Part shown: in pieces, positions 38,123 through 49,500 of the stretch
Position numbering within the stretch: position 1 is the first letter of the stretch
Layout: the number at the start of each line of letters is the position of its first letter
From: Aurantiochytrium sp. KH105
Taxonomy: Eukaryota; Sar; Bigyra; Thraustochytrida; Thraustochytriidae
Length of the DNA stretch: 64,000 bases
Direction: 5' to 3'
Assembly (NCBI GenBank): GCA_003116975.1
Contig: BGKB01000015.1
Location: 744,001-808,000, forward strand
Position numbers and translations under genes: made by a program
Notes under the pieces: model-generated
The model's database searches: none
What the model was told of the DNA's origin: nothing
What the model saw: the letters and a program-made list of their open reading frames with translations, nothing else

Positions 38123-39022
38123 ATGGTGCACGTGAACGACATTCGCAACAAGGCCAAGCGCGCCCAGATCCGACAAAAGCTCAAGGTGGACAAGGAAAAG
38201 GCCAAGCAGGAGCGCAAGCTCAAGCGCAAGCGCGAGGCACAAGAGCTCGGCGAGGATGCCCCGCCCAAACAAGTACCCAAGACGCAGGACTCCACGCGAG
38301 AGGCCGACAACACTGTCGTGGCCCCCGACGACGAGGAGGTCCTTGCGGACGAGGAGCAGGACGAGTTTTCGGAGTACTTTGCAAACCTGAAAAAGCCAAA
38401 GATTATGATCACTACGCGCCCGCGCCCGTCTTCTTCGCTATTCAAGTTCATTTCGGACCTCATGCTCATGTTTCCCAACAGCTTTTTTTACCCACGGCGA
38501 ACCTTTGGCCTTAGCGATATCAAAAAGTGGGCGCACAACAAAAAGTTCACTCATTTGCTCGTCCTCGGCGAGAAGGCAAATGCCTGCAATCAAATGCTCG
38601 TGGCACATCTCCCCATTGGGCCCACGATGCTCTTTAAAATCAGCAACGTCACCCACGCAAAGGACATTCGTGGACATGCCAACAAGAGCGACCACTTGCC
38701 AGAAATTATTCTCAACCGCTTTCAGACGCGTCTGGGCCATCGCGTAGGCCGCTTTCTAGGATCCATGTTCCAGCACGAGCCCGAGTTCCGCGGTCGCAAT
38801 GTGGTGACCTTTCACAACCAGCGCGACTTTATCTTTGTGCGCCATCATCGATACAAGTTTTCCGAGACGGGCGAAAAGGCAAAATTGCATGAGATCGGGC
38901 CTCGATTCACTATGAAAATGCGCTGGATCATGGCCGACGCCTTTGACACAGAGCATGGAGAGTATGAGTGGGTCCACAAGCGCAAGCAGGAAGAGACCTC
39001 GCGTCGCAAGTTCGCACTGTAA
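38123..39022 (+). CDS. RPF1: Ribosome production factor 1 (RPF1), Brix-domain protein
   Basis: A 299-aa protein. The ATG at 38123 (MVHVNDIRNKAKRAQ) is chosen over a longer low-complexity extension. A basic coiled N-terminus and an acidic linker precede the Brix domain, which starts PKIMITTRPRPSSSLFKFI (about residue 93). Hallmarks of RPF1 follow: HLPIGPTMLFKISNV, ILNRFQTRLGHRVGR, VVTFHNQRDFIFVRHHRYKF and the terminal GEYEWVHK. RPF1 is a nucleolar factor needed for 27S pre-rRNA processing in 60S subunit assembly; the Brix fold binds RNA. Intronless. Convergent with the next gene. Confidence 0.95.
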   Translation: MVHVNDIRNKAKRAQIRQKLKVDKEKAKQERKLKRKREAQELGEDAPPKQVPKTQDSTREADNTVVAPDDEEVLADEEQDEFSEYFANLKKPKIMITTRPRPSSSLFKFISDLMLMFPNSFFYPRRTFGLSDIKKWAHNKKFTHLLVLGEKANACNQMLVAHLPIGPTMLFKISNVTHAKDIRGHANKSDHLPEIILNRFQTRLGHRVGRFLGSMFQHEPEFRGRNVVTFHNQRDFIFVRHHRYKFSETGEKAKLHEIGPRFTMKMRWIMADAFDTEHGEYEWVHKRKQEETSRRKFAL

Positions 39023-39424
39023 GAGACTGCCATTTCTCTCTCGTTGGAACTTGTATTTACTATGGTAGCCCCTTCGTCTCATAGCTCGTAGGAGAGAGGT
39101 CCTCTACTTCGTAAATGGACATGCAACGCCACGTTTCGCTTTCTTCCCAAAATACGAAAATGGTTGGGGGGGTCAAGCATCAGCGGAAACGCGACTGAAA
39201 TCATATACTGAAAGGGAAGCGAGACCGTGGAGCTTGATTCAAGACGCGTTCAAGCATGCCATGAATGCGAAAGGGACAAGGCTGAAACAAACAAAAAAAG
39301 TAAGAAAGAAAAAGTAAGAAAGGTATAAATTTGATGCGATCGGATTATAACATAGTAGAGTACATGGGGGCTGCCCGTGCTGGGGGCCGGTGTTCAGAAC
39401 CCTGGAAGGAAAGAACCTTGATAT
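39023..39424. other. Intergenic between convergent RPF1 and Myb/SANT-like genes
   Basis: 402 bp, moderately AT-rich, with an A-rich patch (AAACAAAAAAAGTAAGAAAG) near 39286-39305. Probable 3' UTRs only. Confidence 0.5.
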
Positions 39425-40273
39425 TTACATGGCCTGGTCGAGACAGGCATCGCGCGGAAGCAGCTCGAATGAGGGAAGGCCCAGACGCTGCAGCTCAACG
39501 CGAACTGCCGCAAGACAATCGTACTGACTCTGGGGCAGCGCGGCAAAGGTTTTCTCGCGCAAGAGGCGCAAAATTTCGCTCTGCGCGCTGGGAATGTCAC
39601 GCTCACGCCACTTGCTAAAGCGCAGAGTTCGCTTGATTTTCTTGTCAATGGCGCGCTTCGGACGATGAATGCCGCACTTCCAGGCGACGACAGCCATCGT
39701 CCGCAGTTCAGCATCGATGAATGTGTACATGATGTGAAGAAGAAGCTTTTCCTCCTCCAGTCGCCAGGGGCCCGTGGTTACGGCGCCAACGAAGAGCGAC
39801 TCGTCTTGCAAGAAGACCTCGTAACCTCCCTGGATTACGTCCGGAAGCATCGTCGGGATTGCCTGCTGCTGCGACGGCGGCTGCTGCTGCTGCGGTTGCT
39901 GCGGCGGCTGCTGCTGCTGCTGCATAGAATGCATCGACAATGCGGGTGTCAGGACGTCGATCTTCAGGCTCGTCTCATGCGGCTCGTCGAAAATGAGCAG
40001 AGGATCACCGAGCTCAGGGATCGTAGTGTCGATGCTCAGAAGCTGCAAGACCCCGTCGTCAATGAGGCTTCCGTCAGAACCGAGCACGTCCATGACCTGT
40101 CTGCCGAGGAGAACATCTGCCTCGGTATAGCTACTTTGATGGTTCACGAGCCTCCTCTTGCTCGGCTGCGGCACCATCTCGGCCTCGAGCAGGTCCCACT
40201 CCTCGGGCGCGGCGCGCTTGGGCCTGTCCACCATGATCTCGAAGCTATAAGAGGGTTCCTCCTTGGCACCCAT
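39425..40273 (-). CDS. Probable DNA-binding protein with a Myb/SANT-like C-terminal region, 282 aa
   Basis: ATG at 40273. The N-terminal 100 residues are acidic, and a Gln/Pro-rich tract follows (about 115-140). The C-terminal region begins TTGPWRLEEEKLLLHIMYTF, resembling the first helix of Myb/SANT repeats (GPWTxEEDxxL), and continues with a basic stretch (PKRAIDKKIKRTLRFSKW). The call as a transcription regulator rests on this resemblance and on the Q-rich segment, so it is tentative. Similar one-repeat Myb-like proteins are common in protists. Confidence 0.55.
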   Translation of the reverse strand: MGAKEEPSYSFEIMVDRPKRAAPEEWDLLEAEMVPQPSKRRLVNHQSSYTEADVLLGRQVMDVLGSDGSLIDDGVLQLLSIDTTIPELGDPLLIFDEPHETSLKIDVLTPALSMHSMQQQQQPPQQPQQQQPPSQQQAIPTMLPDVIQGGYEVFLQDESLFVGAVTTGPWRLEEEKLLLHIMYTFIDAELRTMAVVAWKCGIHRPKRAIDKKIKRTLRFSKWRERDIPSAQSEILRLLREKTFAALPQSQYDCLAAVRVELQRLGLPSFELLPRDACLDQAM

Positions 40274-43200
40274 GCTGCCCGATTCCGGCTACCTCTCTAC
40301 TTGCTCTTGCTCTTTGCTTGCGTGTGGCTAGCTCGCTGCTCTTCTATTCGTCGCTGCGCTCGCGATTGACTCGCTCTCGAGTTTGCGGGTTTGCTGTCAG
40401 GCTGCCGCAGGCGGTCCGTTCTCAAGGTTCTCCGCCGCGCGCTGCAAAGGTTCCGCTGTAACGAGGTCTCGGTACCAATGCGGGCCCGCTTTCGTTCTCG
40501 CCTTTGCTCTTTCGCTTCTGCAAACTCCCTGGCCAGGGCTGCCGCTCGGTGTCGATCTCGGCAGGTACCCGTTTCAGAGTCTGCTTCGGGCGTACGATTG
40601 CGCTTTCGCGCTTGTCTCTTTGCTTGCTTGCTTGCCTGTCTGCTCGCAGTGCGAAGCGACGGTCGATGCACGGGTCTCTTCGCACTTGGGTCAGCGCCAG
40701 TCTTGGACTCGCTCGCTCTTGCTGTGTGTGGTGCGTGCGTGCGTGCGAGCAATGGCGGAGGACCGGTGGGAGAAAACGCAATGGTGGACCGAGTGTTGGC
40801 CCAAGCTGGCGGCAGCTTGCTTGCTGTGTAATGCGATACGAGGTGCGGGCTTGGATTTGATTTCGATTTCTCTGCGGTCCGGACCCGATTCAGATCTGCA
40901 GGCGCCGGGGCTGGAAGCTGAAAGCCCCAACCAGGCAAGCCGCAAAGAGTAATCCATCCAACACTGGCGGAAGGAGGCGCGGCAGCGGAGTGAGGCAGGA
41001 CGAGGACGCGCGAGCGAGCGCTGCCGCGCGCAGAAGGCCGATCCTCGCCGCTCCGTTCGGCGCGCAGGGACGCCCGCCTCGAGGAAAAGCCGGTCGCGCG
41101 GCGAAGATGGCGGCGGGGGTGTGTGCCGCCGCTGCGGGGACCAAGCGCGCAGTGGCGCTGCCCTACGCTGACATGGCTGCGGGTGCGACGCGGCAATTTG
41201 AAAGCCGTAACTCGTTTCTCGTCAATCACGCCATCACTACGTTTGAACGAGAGGAAAAGAGCGTAGTGGAGGGAGAGGACGACAGCGTCAGGGTGGGTCA
41301 GAAACGAAGAGGCTGCGGGGCGCGCGCGCTGAAGCGGGAGAAGGAAAGCAGAGAGACGGAGATGTTCAGCGCCGCGGCATGGTTACGGTGGGCACGCGTA
41401 GCTGGCCTTTAGGGGGTCGTAGGCGAGATCCAGTACGGCGAAATAAAGGCAGAACCAAGTGGCAGCAGCAGCCAGCCAGGCAGGCGCCTCCTCGCACAAT
41501 CTTCGAGTTCAAGTTCAAGTTTGCGAAGCACGTAGGATCCTGCGCATCCCGGGGCCGGGCCGCGCGAGAATACTGCGCTGCTGCGCGCGGCAGCGGACGG
41601 TACTACGTACCTTGCGGCAGGGCCGCCGGCGCCACTCCAACCCGCGGCAGCTGGCATGGCGACAGGTGCCGGTCCGTGGGACTGTGGCGGCGACACGACT
41701 CTATTTTGATGAGGACATTGAAGAGCGCAAAACGCGGAAACGACGCGCCGGCTCGCGGCGCTGGCGACTTGGCGGCGGCCAGCGAGCGAGACTCGCCTCG
41801 TCCCCGCCTTCATCTTTCCCTCCCGCGCGCGTGGGAGGATCGTGGCGGTGCGGCGCGGGGATCGATCGGACGCGGGCTCGAGGCCGGGCGGGACACGCGC
41901 GACAGGCCTCGCTGCAAATACAAGAGATCTCGCGGCGTCCCAGGGCACAGATTACATGCACACACGCACGCGCGCGCACTTACACATGTGAATGTATGAA
42001 TGAATAACTGTAGATGCGCGGTGCAGGCGGAGGTGGACCGGCCAGCGTGCCGCGCGCAGGAATGAGCCAGCCGCCAGTTGCCATGGTTGGTCTGGCTGTT
42101 TGTTGGACTGGGGAGGAGGAGGTAGGGTACCGCGTAGAATGTGCGGACGGTGTTGAGCTGGCGGCACGCGCGAGAGTCTCAAGAGTTGGGCTCTTTCGCG
42201 TTTCGAGCGATGCCCTCAGAGTCTGTCTATACGGTGGTTCACGGTGCGACAAGAGAGAGACAGAGAGAGAGACAGACGCGAAGTATCTGCCACGAGCAGG
42301 CTATGGCTCTTGACGATTCGTCCAGTCGGACGTATCTCGCTCGCGCGTGCCAGGGAGGCATAGCTTTGACGTGCATCTGCGTCGCTAGGTCTTGCCGTGA
42401 CAGGTTGGGAGAAGCGAACCGACGTGGTCACAAGCCTCACAAGCCCTCACAGTCTCGACCTCGTTGGTGCCCTCTGGCCGACCTTTTGGGAAATGGATGT
42501 CATAATTGCAAACATTGCACCATTTCTCGTCTGCTGTACTTGCCGATGCCAACAATGCGAAGAAAGCAAACGAATTTCTCCGGATCCAGAAGAAACCAAG
42601 CCAAGATGGTCTAACGAAGTTAGCCTTCCTTCGCTGTCAAATTAAAAAATGAATCTGTACAACATCCAGGCTTCTTTTGTCAAAAAAACTCACCTAATTT
42701 GTATCTAGATCGAGACACGTTCGACATTTCTACCGTCTTTACGTAATATACTTGTCCACAACGCCTGCTGACTTCATTTGTAAAGATTGAACCCATCTTG
42801 ATGTCGGCGTGGGATGGCAAAGTTTGAGATCTATCGATTGTTCTGGCAGTTTGGGGGCTTCCCACTGGAGCGAGGTTTAGACCTCATCACTTCGGTGCTG
42901 CTAACAAATCCATCATCAAGCTCATTTAGTTTATGCCGCATATAGCGCAAATCTTGTCTCTACATCAGAACGAGATGGTATGGTTTTCGGACGAGTGAAC
43001 GTCGCAGGAACTGGACTTTTGAAGGTTCCTGTCAATCCACCTTCCCAAAGACCTGATGTCAGGCGGGGAAGCTGCTCAAAGAGAGACAGATGTATCCGAT
43101 GAGAAGCATCGAAGGGGTACGGCGCAGGAACAACGCATCGACCCGCGCCGTGGGGACGCGCGGAGTTTGACTCAGCACAAGGCCGCGCCATATGTCCGCG

Positions 43201-43717
43201 CCAATCCTGAACCCGCGCCCGAAACAGTAACCTACTTGCTAAAGACTGACCGGGCTCGCGATCTGGGACGATTGAGCCGAATAGACCTGGCGGCGACCAA
43301 AGTCGATGACTGAAGCCAGTAGAGTCGAAGCAGACACGAAACATGCCAAACAGAAAAGCATTCTCCGAGCAGCAGCGGTGAGAGGCTACAATCTGCTTTC
43401 CCGTTTCATGCTAGCCACGAAGCGGACATTCCTTTCCGTTTAGTGAAATCAACTTCTTCTACTTATTCGTTTGTTCTCCAAGAGAAGTACCGTCAATTTG
43501 TTCTCCATTGAACTGGGTTGACTTGTCTCCTTCGCTTTCGTCGATCTTCTCGCGGGCCACTTCCACATTTTCCGACTGTTCTGGTCGCACGGGGCAGAAA
43601 GACAACGAAAATAGGAGCGCAACTAAAGGTCAGGTTCGAAGCAAGGATAATATGTCGGTAAAAGGCCTTGCCATCGAAACAGAATCCTTTGCTAAGGATG
43701 CCGGACGTCGTCAGCAT

Positions 43718-43890
43718 CCATCACTCTCTGCAGGGAGGAAAACTCGGGAGCACCTAGAGCTTCTTTAACTTTCGCAGTCTGGTTCTCGTCCAAATAAAAA
43801 ACCTACCAAGCGTCGGCCATCACGTGCTGCAGGAAGGACAGCTCGAGAGCACCTTTAGCTTCTAATAACGTCTGGAGTGTGAGTCGATGC
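43718..43890. repeat. Diverged tandem repeat of about 99 bp
   Basis: CCATCAC...CTGCAGG.AGGA..ACTCG.GAGCACCT..AGCTTCT occurs at 43718 and again at 43817 (offset 99) with clear but imperfect similarity. A weaker third match (GGGAAACCTGGGAGCGCC) lies near 43945. Confidence 0.5.
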
Positions 43891-44871
43891 TGGCAAAGAC
43901 GCCGATCATCGTCAACTCCAAGGTTAATCAGGCGCAGTTGCTGGGAAACCTGGGAGCGCCCGCACCTTCTTCACTTCTTGCAGTTTGCATCGACTCACGC
44001 ACACAGCACACATAAGACTCAGTGGAAGAGTGAGGAATCTCTGTGCATCTTTATAGGAATATTCCCGCAGCAGTCACAGCACGACGCAGCACGAATCCAA
44101 AGGTTCATCGTCCAACTGTGGAGATGTTTCCGCGAGATATGGCGCGCCGCCAGCCCGGCCCCACAACCTCTCTATCCGCCAGAGGCTTGGGTCGTCAAGA
44201 TCCTCGTCTCCGCGAAACCGCATTCGTGATCTCCCCTCTGCAGCGCTCTTTCCGCGACTTTTCCGCCCTCCTCGGCACTGCCCAGTGCGTCCTCTCTACA
44301 CCCTTTCCTCCACGTCCCCGCATCTTCTCCCACAGCACGTTCCCTCGCCAGTGGCGGCGCGGCGAGGAGAATTCCTCGCGCCCGGAAAAGAACGCGGCCC
44401 TGCTTTCCGCGCGGACGCCGTTCCGTTCTCCCCCTCCGGCAATCTTTCTCCGCCGTCTCCTCCGCTTTTCCTCGGCCGCAGCAGGAGGGGCGCCAATCCG
44501 AAACTCCGCCGCCGCGACACGCCCGCGACACGCCCGCGACACGCCCGCGCCCGCGCACCGTGGATCCCCGCGTCCTGCCCGCCGCCTGTCCCGCCCGCGA
44601 GCGAGGGCGCGCGCGAGAGAGCGCGCGCGCGAGCGAGCGAGGGCGCGAGGGAGGGCGCGAGCTTGGTCGCGCCATCTCATCCCAGCCCAGCCCGGCCGAG
44701 CCCATTCCAGCCCACCTCAGCTCCGCTGACCCCGCCGCGCGGCGCGAGGAGCCCAACGCGCGCTTCGCAGAGCCGGCCCCGCGTCCGCGCAGAGCCGGGC
44801 GCCGCGGCGCGGCTCGAGGGTAGCGCAGGCGCCGTTCGCGCGCAGCGGCTCAGGCCAGATCTCGCAGCAGC

Positions 44872-44941
44872 CCTCTTTCTTTCCTTCTTTCTTTCCTTCT
44901 TTCTTTCCTTCTTTCCTTCTTTCTTTCCTGCTTTCCTGCTT
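44872..44941. repeat. (CTTT/CCTT)n pyrimidine tract
   Basis: About 70 bp of pure C/T on the plus strand, period 4 with periodic C insertions, roughly 600 bp upstream of the UBE2H start. Confidence 0.9.
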
Positions 44942-45351
44942 TCGTCGCCGCAAAGCACAAAGCGAAGCAGCAGAGCGGAAATCGCGCCGCGTGGACGCTC
45001 GCGCGGACGCTCGCGCGGCCTGCGCGGAGGACGAGGAGGCCAGCGGAGCTCGCGGGAAGCGCGGAAAGCGCGGAAAGCGCGCGGATAGCGCCCGCCGGCC
45101 GCGAGAGCGGAGGCAGAGAAGAGCAGATTAGGCCGGATCTCGGACGCGACGCGCGCCGGACCCGCGAAGGCGCACGCCCGCGACGGCGAGAAGCACGGCG
45201 AGAAGCACGGCGAGAAGGACGGCGAGAGCGGAGCAGGAAGGGAGAAGAGCGTAGACGGCGGTGCAGAAACGGGCCGCCTCGCGCGAGTCCGGGCGAGGCG
45301 AGATCCCGCGTCGGGGGAGGTCCTATCTCAGACCCGTCGCGTCGCGTCTGG

Positions 45352-45414
45352 ACTAGTCTCGTCTAGTCTGGTCTAGTCTAGTCTCGTCTAGTCTGGTCTA
45401 GACTGGTCTAGGCT
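45352..45414. repeat. (GTCTAGTCTG/GTCTAGTCTC)n decamer array, CTAG-rich
   Basis: About six copies of a GTCTAGTCT-core unit, 120-180 bp upstream of the UBE2H ATG. CTAG palindromes recur every 5-10 bp. Confidence 0.85.
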
Positions 45415-45531
45415 GGGGGCACGAATCACGCGTCGAGCTGGTGCTGCTGTCGCCACTGCTAGAGACCGAGATCTCCGCGAGTCGAGCGAAGCAGAGCCAG
45501 TAGAGACAAGAAGCACGCCAGAGAAGAAAAG

Positions 45532-46317
45532 ATGACGACGAATGCGCACAAGCGGCGCGACATGGACATCATGAAACTCATGATGAGCGACTACGCCGTG
45601 GACATGGAGGGCGACGGCTCGGAGTTTGTCGTTGCATTCCACGGCCCCAAAGACTCGCTCTACGAGGGAGGCGTGTGGAAGGTCCACGTGACGCTGCCCA
45701 AAGACTATCCGTACCGGTCGCCCTCGATTGGTTTCAAGAACCGCCTTTTTCACCCGAACGTTGACGAGATGTCGGGGTCCGTTTGCCTCGACGTGATCAA
45801 CCAGACCTGGAGTCCCATGTACGAGCTAGTGAACATCTTTGACATGTTCCTCCCGCAGCTCCTCGCGTACCCAAACGCGAGCGACCCGCTCAACAGCGAC
45901 GCAGCCGCACTCATGATTCAGGACTTTGAAAAGTACTCCCTCAAGGTCAAGGAGTACGTGCGCAAGTTCGCGCAAAACCTCGCGCTTGATGATCTTCCAA
46001 GCTCCGTCAAGAAGAACAGGCACCCAAGCACAGACTCGAGCTCTACGGTGCGGAGCGCCTCGTCTTCGAGCACCATCGACTCGGCGGCTTCCTCTGCAAC
46101 AATGCTAGAGGCTGATAGGATGGTGGTGGACGATGGTTCGACCAGCGCACGCGTATCCGTGCTCGCACAGCAGGAAGAAGCGAACGGTCTCGACAACGAC
46201 GAAAATGACGAGGACGACGACGAGGACGACGACCTCAGCAGCCTCAGCGACGAGGACGACGATGACGACGACAACGACGATGACGATGACGATGACGATC
46301 TTGTCCTCGATCTCTAA
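45532..46317 (+). CDS. UBE2H: Ubiquitin-conjugating enzyme E2 of the UBE2H/UBC8 type, long acidic tail
   Basis: A 261-aa protein. The UBC fold starts at [12 protein letters not shown]. It has the class hallmark [20 protein letters not shown], the HPN motif (H74-P-N76), and catalytic Cys85 in [32 protein letters not shown] is typical of UBE2H/Ubc8. UBE2H works with the CTLH/GID E3 complex, which in yeast degrades gluconeogenic enzymes. The C-terminal 110 residues are Ser-rich then strongly Asp/Glu-rich (final run about 46198-46312), longer than the acidic tail of animal UBE2H. Intronless. Confidence 0.93.
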   Translation: MTTNAHKRRDMDIMKLMMSDYAVDMEGDGSEFVVAFHGPKDSLYEGGVWKVHVTLPKDYPYRSPSIGFKNRLFHPNVDEMSGSVCLDVINQTWSPMYELVNIFDMFLPQLLAYPNASDPLNSDAAALMIQDFEKYSLKVKEYVRKFAQNLALDDLPSSVKKNRHPSTDSSSTVRSASSSSTIDSAASSATMLEADRMVVDDGSTSARVSVLAQQEEANGLDNDENDEDDDEDDDLSSLSDEDDDDDDNDDDDDDDDLVLDL

Positions 46318-46591
46318 TTGTGTGCTCCCTTGCGTTTGCGTGCAGCACTCGATATCTGCTCTCATCCGATCAGACCTGATATGATCGAAGCAAGCAAGCA
46401 AGCCTGTAAATAGACCCAGCACCACTTTTTTTTCATTTTCTCTCACTCCCCGTCGCTCTCATCGTCCCTCAAAGCAAAAGTAGTCTTCACGCGCGCCCCT
46501 CCAAAATCAATAACAACTAAATATCCTGGAACTTCGCAGCATTAAAAACAAACCGAACATTTCTTGCGCGTCTTCGCTCTTTGTCAATAAT

Positions 46592-49500
46592 CTACTTGTG
46601 GCTCGTGAAAGACGAAGAGCGCTTCAGGTAACCTGCCGGAAATTGCATCGGGGTGTCTGGCATGGCCTGCTTCGATGCGTGCCGTCGGGAACGTCGGACA
46701 TGCCGCATTTGTACCATTGGCGTGCCCCGAACGGGGACGAACTCCACAGCGCGGTACAAGCCGGTAGACCCCATCGATTGCTTGGACGAAAAACTGCCAG
46801 GACTTGTCAAGGACGCAGCTTCACTCGCGCTGTACCGCCGTTCTTCCTCCAACTCTTGTTGATCAACATATTCGTCCTCTTCAAGACGGGCCTCGCCTCC
46901 AGCCTCGTCCTCGGCAGCCGCACCAAACTCGCTTCCCGCATCGGAAAAGTGTCCCTCGAGAATTGAACTTGCTGCTTGAGCATCATCGAAGCCGTCATCA
47001 TACATGAGCTCATCCGCCTCTCCGAGGTCCTCGTTGATTGAGCGACGCTCGAGTCTCTCCTTTAAATGGGCAGCTAGCCGGCCCAGAGGCCGGAGAGCCT
47101 CGATCTTGCGACCTCTGAGCAGCAAGAAAAAGGAAAGTCCTAATGCGGCCACTACATCCAGTTGCATGTGGACGAGCGCTGCTTGCAGTAACCAGTTCAT
47201 GGACTTCTCGATGGCTTCCAAAATTTGCACAGCCATCTGTGCAGACGCGCCGACGCCGAGATCTAGCTCTGCTTCCTCGCGCATGGCCGCTTCAAGCTTT
47301 GCGGCTTCTTCAAGCTTGCGGGCTTCTTCAAGCTTCCGAGCTTCTTCAAGCTTGCGAGCCTCTTCAAGCTTGCGGGCTTCTTCAAGCTTGCGAGCCTCTT
47401 CAAACTTGCGGGCTTCTTCAAGCTTGCGAGACTCTTCAAACTTGCGGGCTTCTTCAAGCTTACGAGCTTCTTCAAGCTTGCGAGCTTCTTCCAACTTGCG
47501 GGCTTCTTCAAGCTTGCGAGCCTCTGCAAGCTTACGAGTTTCTTCAATCTTGCGAACTTCCTCTTGCTCACGCTTAGCGGCCTCTTCGCGCTCACGGATT
47601 TCTTCTTGCTCACGCTTGGCGGCCTCTTCGCGCTTACGGATTTCCTCTCGCTCACGCTTGGCAGCCTCTTCGCGCTCGCGGATTGCTTCTTGTTCACGCT
47701 TGGCAGCCTCTTCACGCTCGCGAATTTCTTCTTGCTCACGCTTAGCGGCCTCTTCCCGCTTGCGAGCTTCCTCTTCCTCGCGTTTCGCAGCCTCTTCGCG
47801 CTTGCGAGCTTCCTCCATTTCCCTCTTCGCAGCCTCCTCTCGGTCACGAGCTTCTTTTTCTTCGCGCTTCGCGGCCTCCTCGCGGTCACGGGCTTCCTTT
47901 TCTTCGCGCTTCGCAGCCTCCTCTCGGTCGCGAGCTTCTCTTTCTTTGCGCTTGCGAGCTTCTTCTTCGCGCATGAGTGCTTTCTTTTCACGCTTAGCAA
48001 CTTCATCATGCTTGTTCATCGGGAAGAGAAAGTCACAAAGGAGAGGCGACCCGAATCGCCTTGCAGCAGCTGCATTGCGTCCCGGCGGGATGACCCTCTG
48101 GCCATCATTGTGGCAGACTCCCAAAATTGTGGAAAGTCCGCGCGCGTGCCGCATTCCAGAGCCCATACCGAGCGGTTCTGAAAAATGCACAGCGAGAGAA
48201 AGAAGCAGAACACAGAATGCGAGGCGCAACAGAGACACAAACCAACTTTTGCAGCGAGACGTGGGCTCAGGTTCCTCTTGGCGAAGCGTCTCGACCGTTT
48301 CATCAAAAGTGAGTTGCGGTTCCGTAGCCTGCTCTTCTTTCTCCATGGCTCCTGCACTAGCCACGGGAGCGCGTGAACTTTTTCGCAAGCCCGATGGCGT
48401 GTACAATGAGGATGACGTTGCCTCCTCTGACTCTTTGGCTCCAACAGGTTCGTCCGGTGTGGACGCGAGGAAGCGAATGCTTCGCTTCGGTGATCCTTCA
48501 AAGTACTCGTAATTTTCCTGACGAAGCTGCGCCGCCGCGTTTCTCCCACCTGTAGTCGCCGGTGCTAAGCCAGAGGAATGGTGCCCCGCAGGGGTGCGGA
48601 ATTCGTTCGAAGTCACTGGAGAGGCACGCCGGGCCGAATGCGCTGGCCCTTGAAGCAGCCTTTCTGCGAACTCGATCGCATCGTCCAGATTCAACTCGTC
48701 CGGAACCGTTTGCGGCGTGGCCACCGCAGTCGAGCTCACTCCGGGGCTTCCGAACTGGCGTGAATGCTTGCGCGCAGACAACGGAGTATCAGCGCCCTGA
48801 GGTTTTCGTGCGCTTAAAGCGACCGAAGCAGGCGTTACTGGGGTTGGAGGTACAGACTCGTTGTCGGCGACAGCAGCGACAGAAGACGGTGATCCGATGA
48901 GCTCAGAATCGGTCTTGTCTCGCATCACTTCGGAGACAAGAGGAGGTGTGGACGGCGCACGCGTGCACGGCGTGTCTGTGGCCTGGAATCCCTGGAACCT
49001 AGCTGGGGTTTCCGGAACCTCACGCTCTTCAAAGGGGGTGCTTGCCACAGCTCGCACAGAGCTCGGGGAAGAAGCCGGCCCGCGCCGCGATGTTTGCGGA
49101 GTCGTGGGAGCTGCCATCTCCTGTGCGTCCATACGAACACTTTCTCCGGTTTCGGCAGCACAATCTTCTTCTGTGGTAGGTTGTACAGCGTCCTCTGTTT
49201 CTTGCGCTGCTTCGGCAGTCGCCTCTCTTGCTGCTGCAGACTCTCTTTCTGCCGCCGCTTCTCGTTCTGCCGCCGCTTCTCGTTCTGCCGCGGCCTTGAG
49301 CTCGGCCTCTTTGCGTGCCTTACGCTCGGTCTCCTCGCGCGCAATTCGTGCAGCCTCTTCGCGTTGCGCAGCGGCCTCCTTGCGCGCGGTCTCCTCCCGC
49401 AAAGCTTCAGCTTGTTTGCGCGCATTCTCGTCGATGAAGTCCTGCTCCATTCGGCGGCAGGCAGCATCGACAACCTCGTCAACGCCTTCGTTGAGAAAGC

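Larger units (their letters stand above)
40274..45531. other. 5.2-kb gene-poor interval with a lower-GC island
   Basis: No gene is supported. 40.3-42.4 kb is GC-rich. About 42.45-44.05 kb is visibly poorer in GC and its base texture differs from the neighbours, possibly a decayed insertion or an unannotated noncoding transcript. 44.1-45.4 kb is extremely GC-rich with CGCG and pyrimidine tracts. The part next to 45531 is the UBE2H promoter and 5' UTR. Frames of 80-300 codons in all phases look like composition artefacts. Confidence 0.5.

Noticed and set aside
40297-41229. A 310-codon minus-strand frame
   Set aside because: Arg/Ser/Ala/Pro-rich throughout, with no motif and no domain; typical of chance open frames in this GC-rich gap.
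42931-43344. A 137-codon minus-strand frame in the low-GC island
   Set aside because: Considered as a remnant of a mobile element gene, but no recognisable motif, terminal repeat or target duplication was found.
47004-48512. A 502-codon plus-strand Ser/Arg/Leu frame
   Set aside because: Mirror of the coiled-coil repeat on the other strand; the periodic DNA keeps the antisense frame open.
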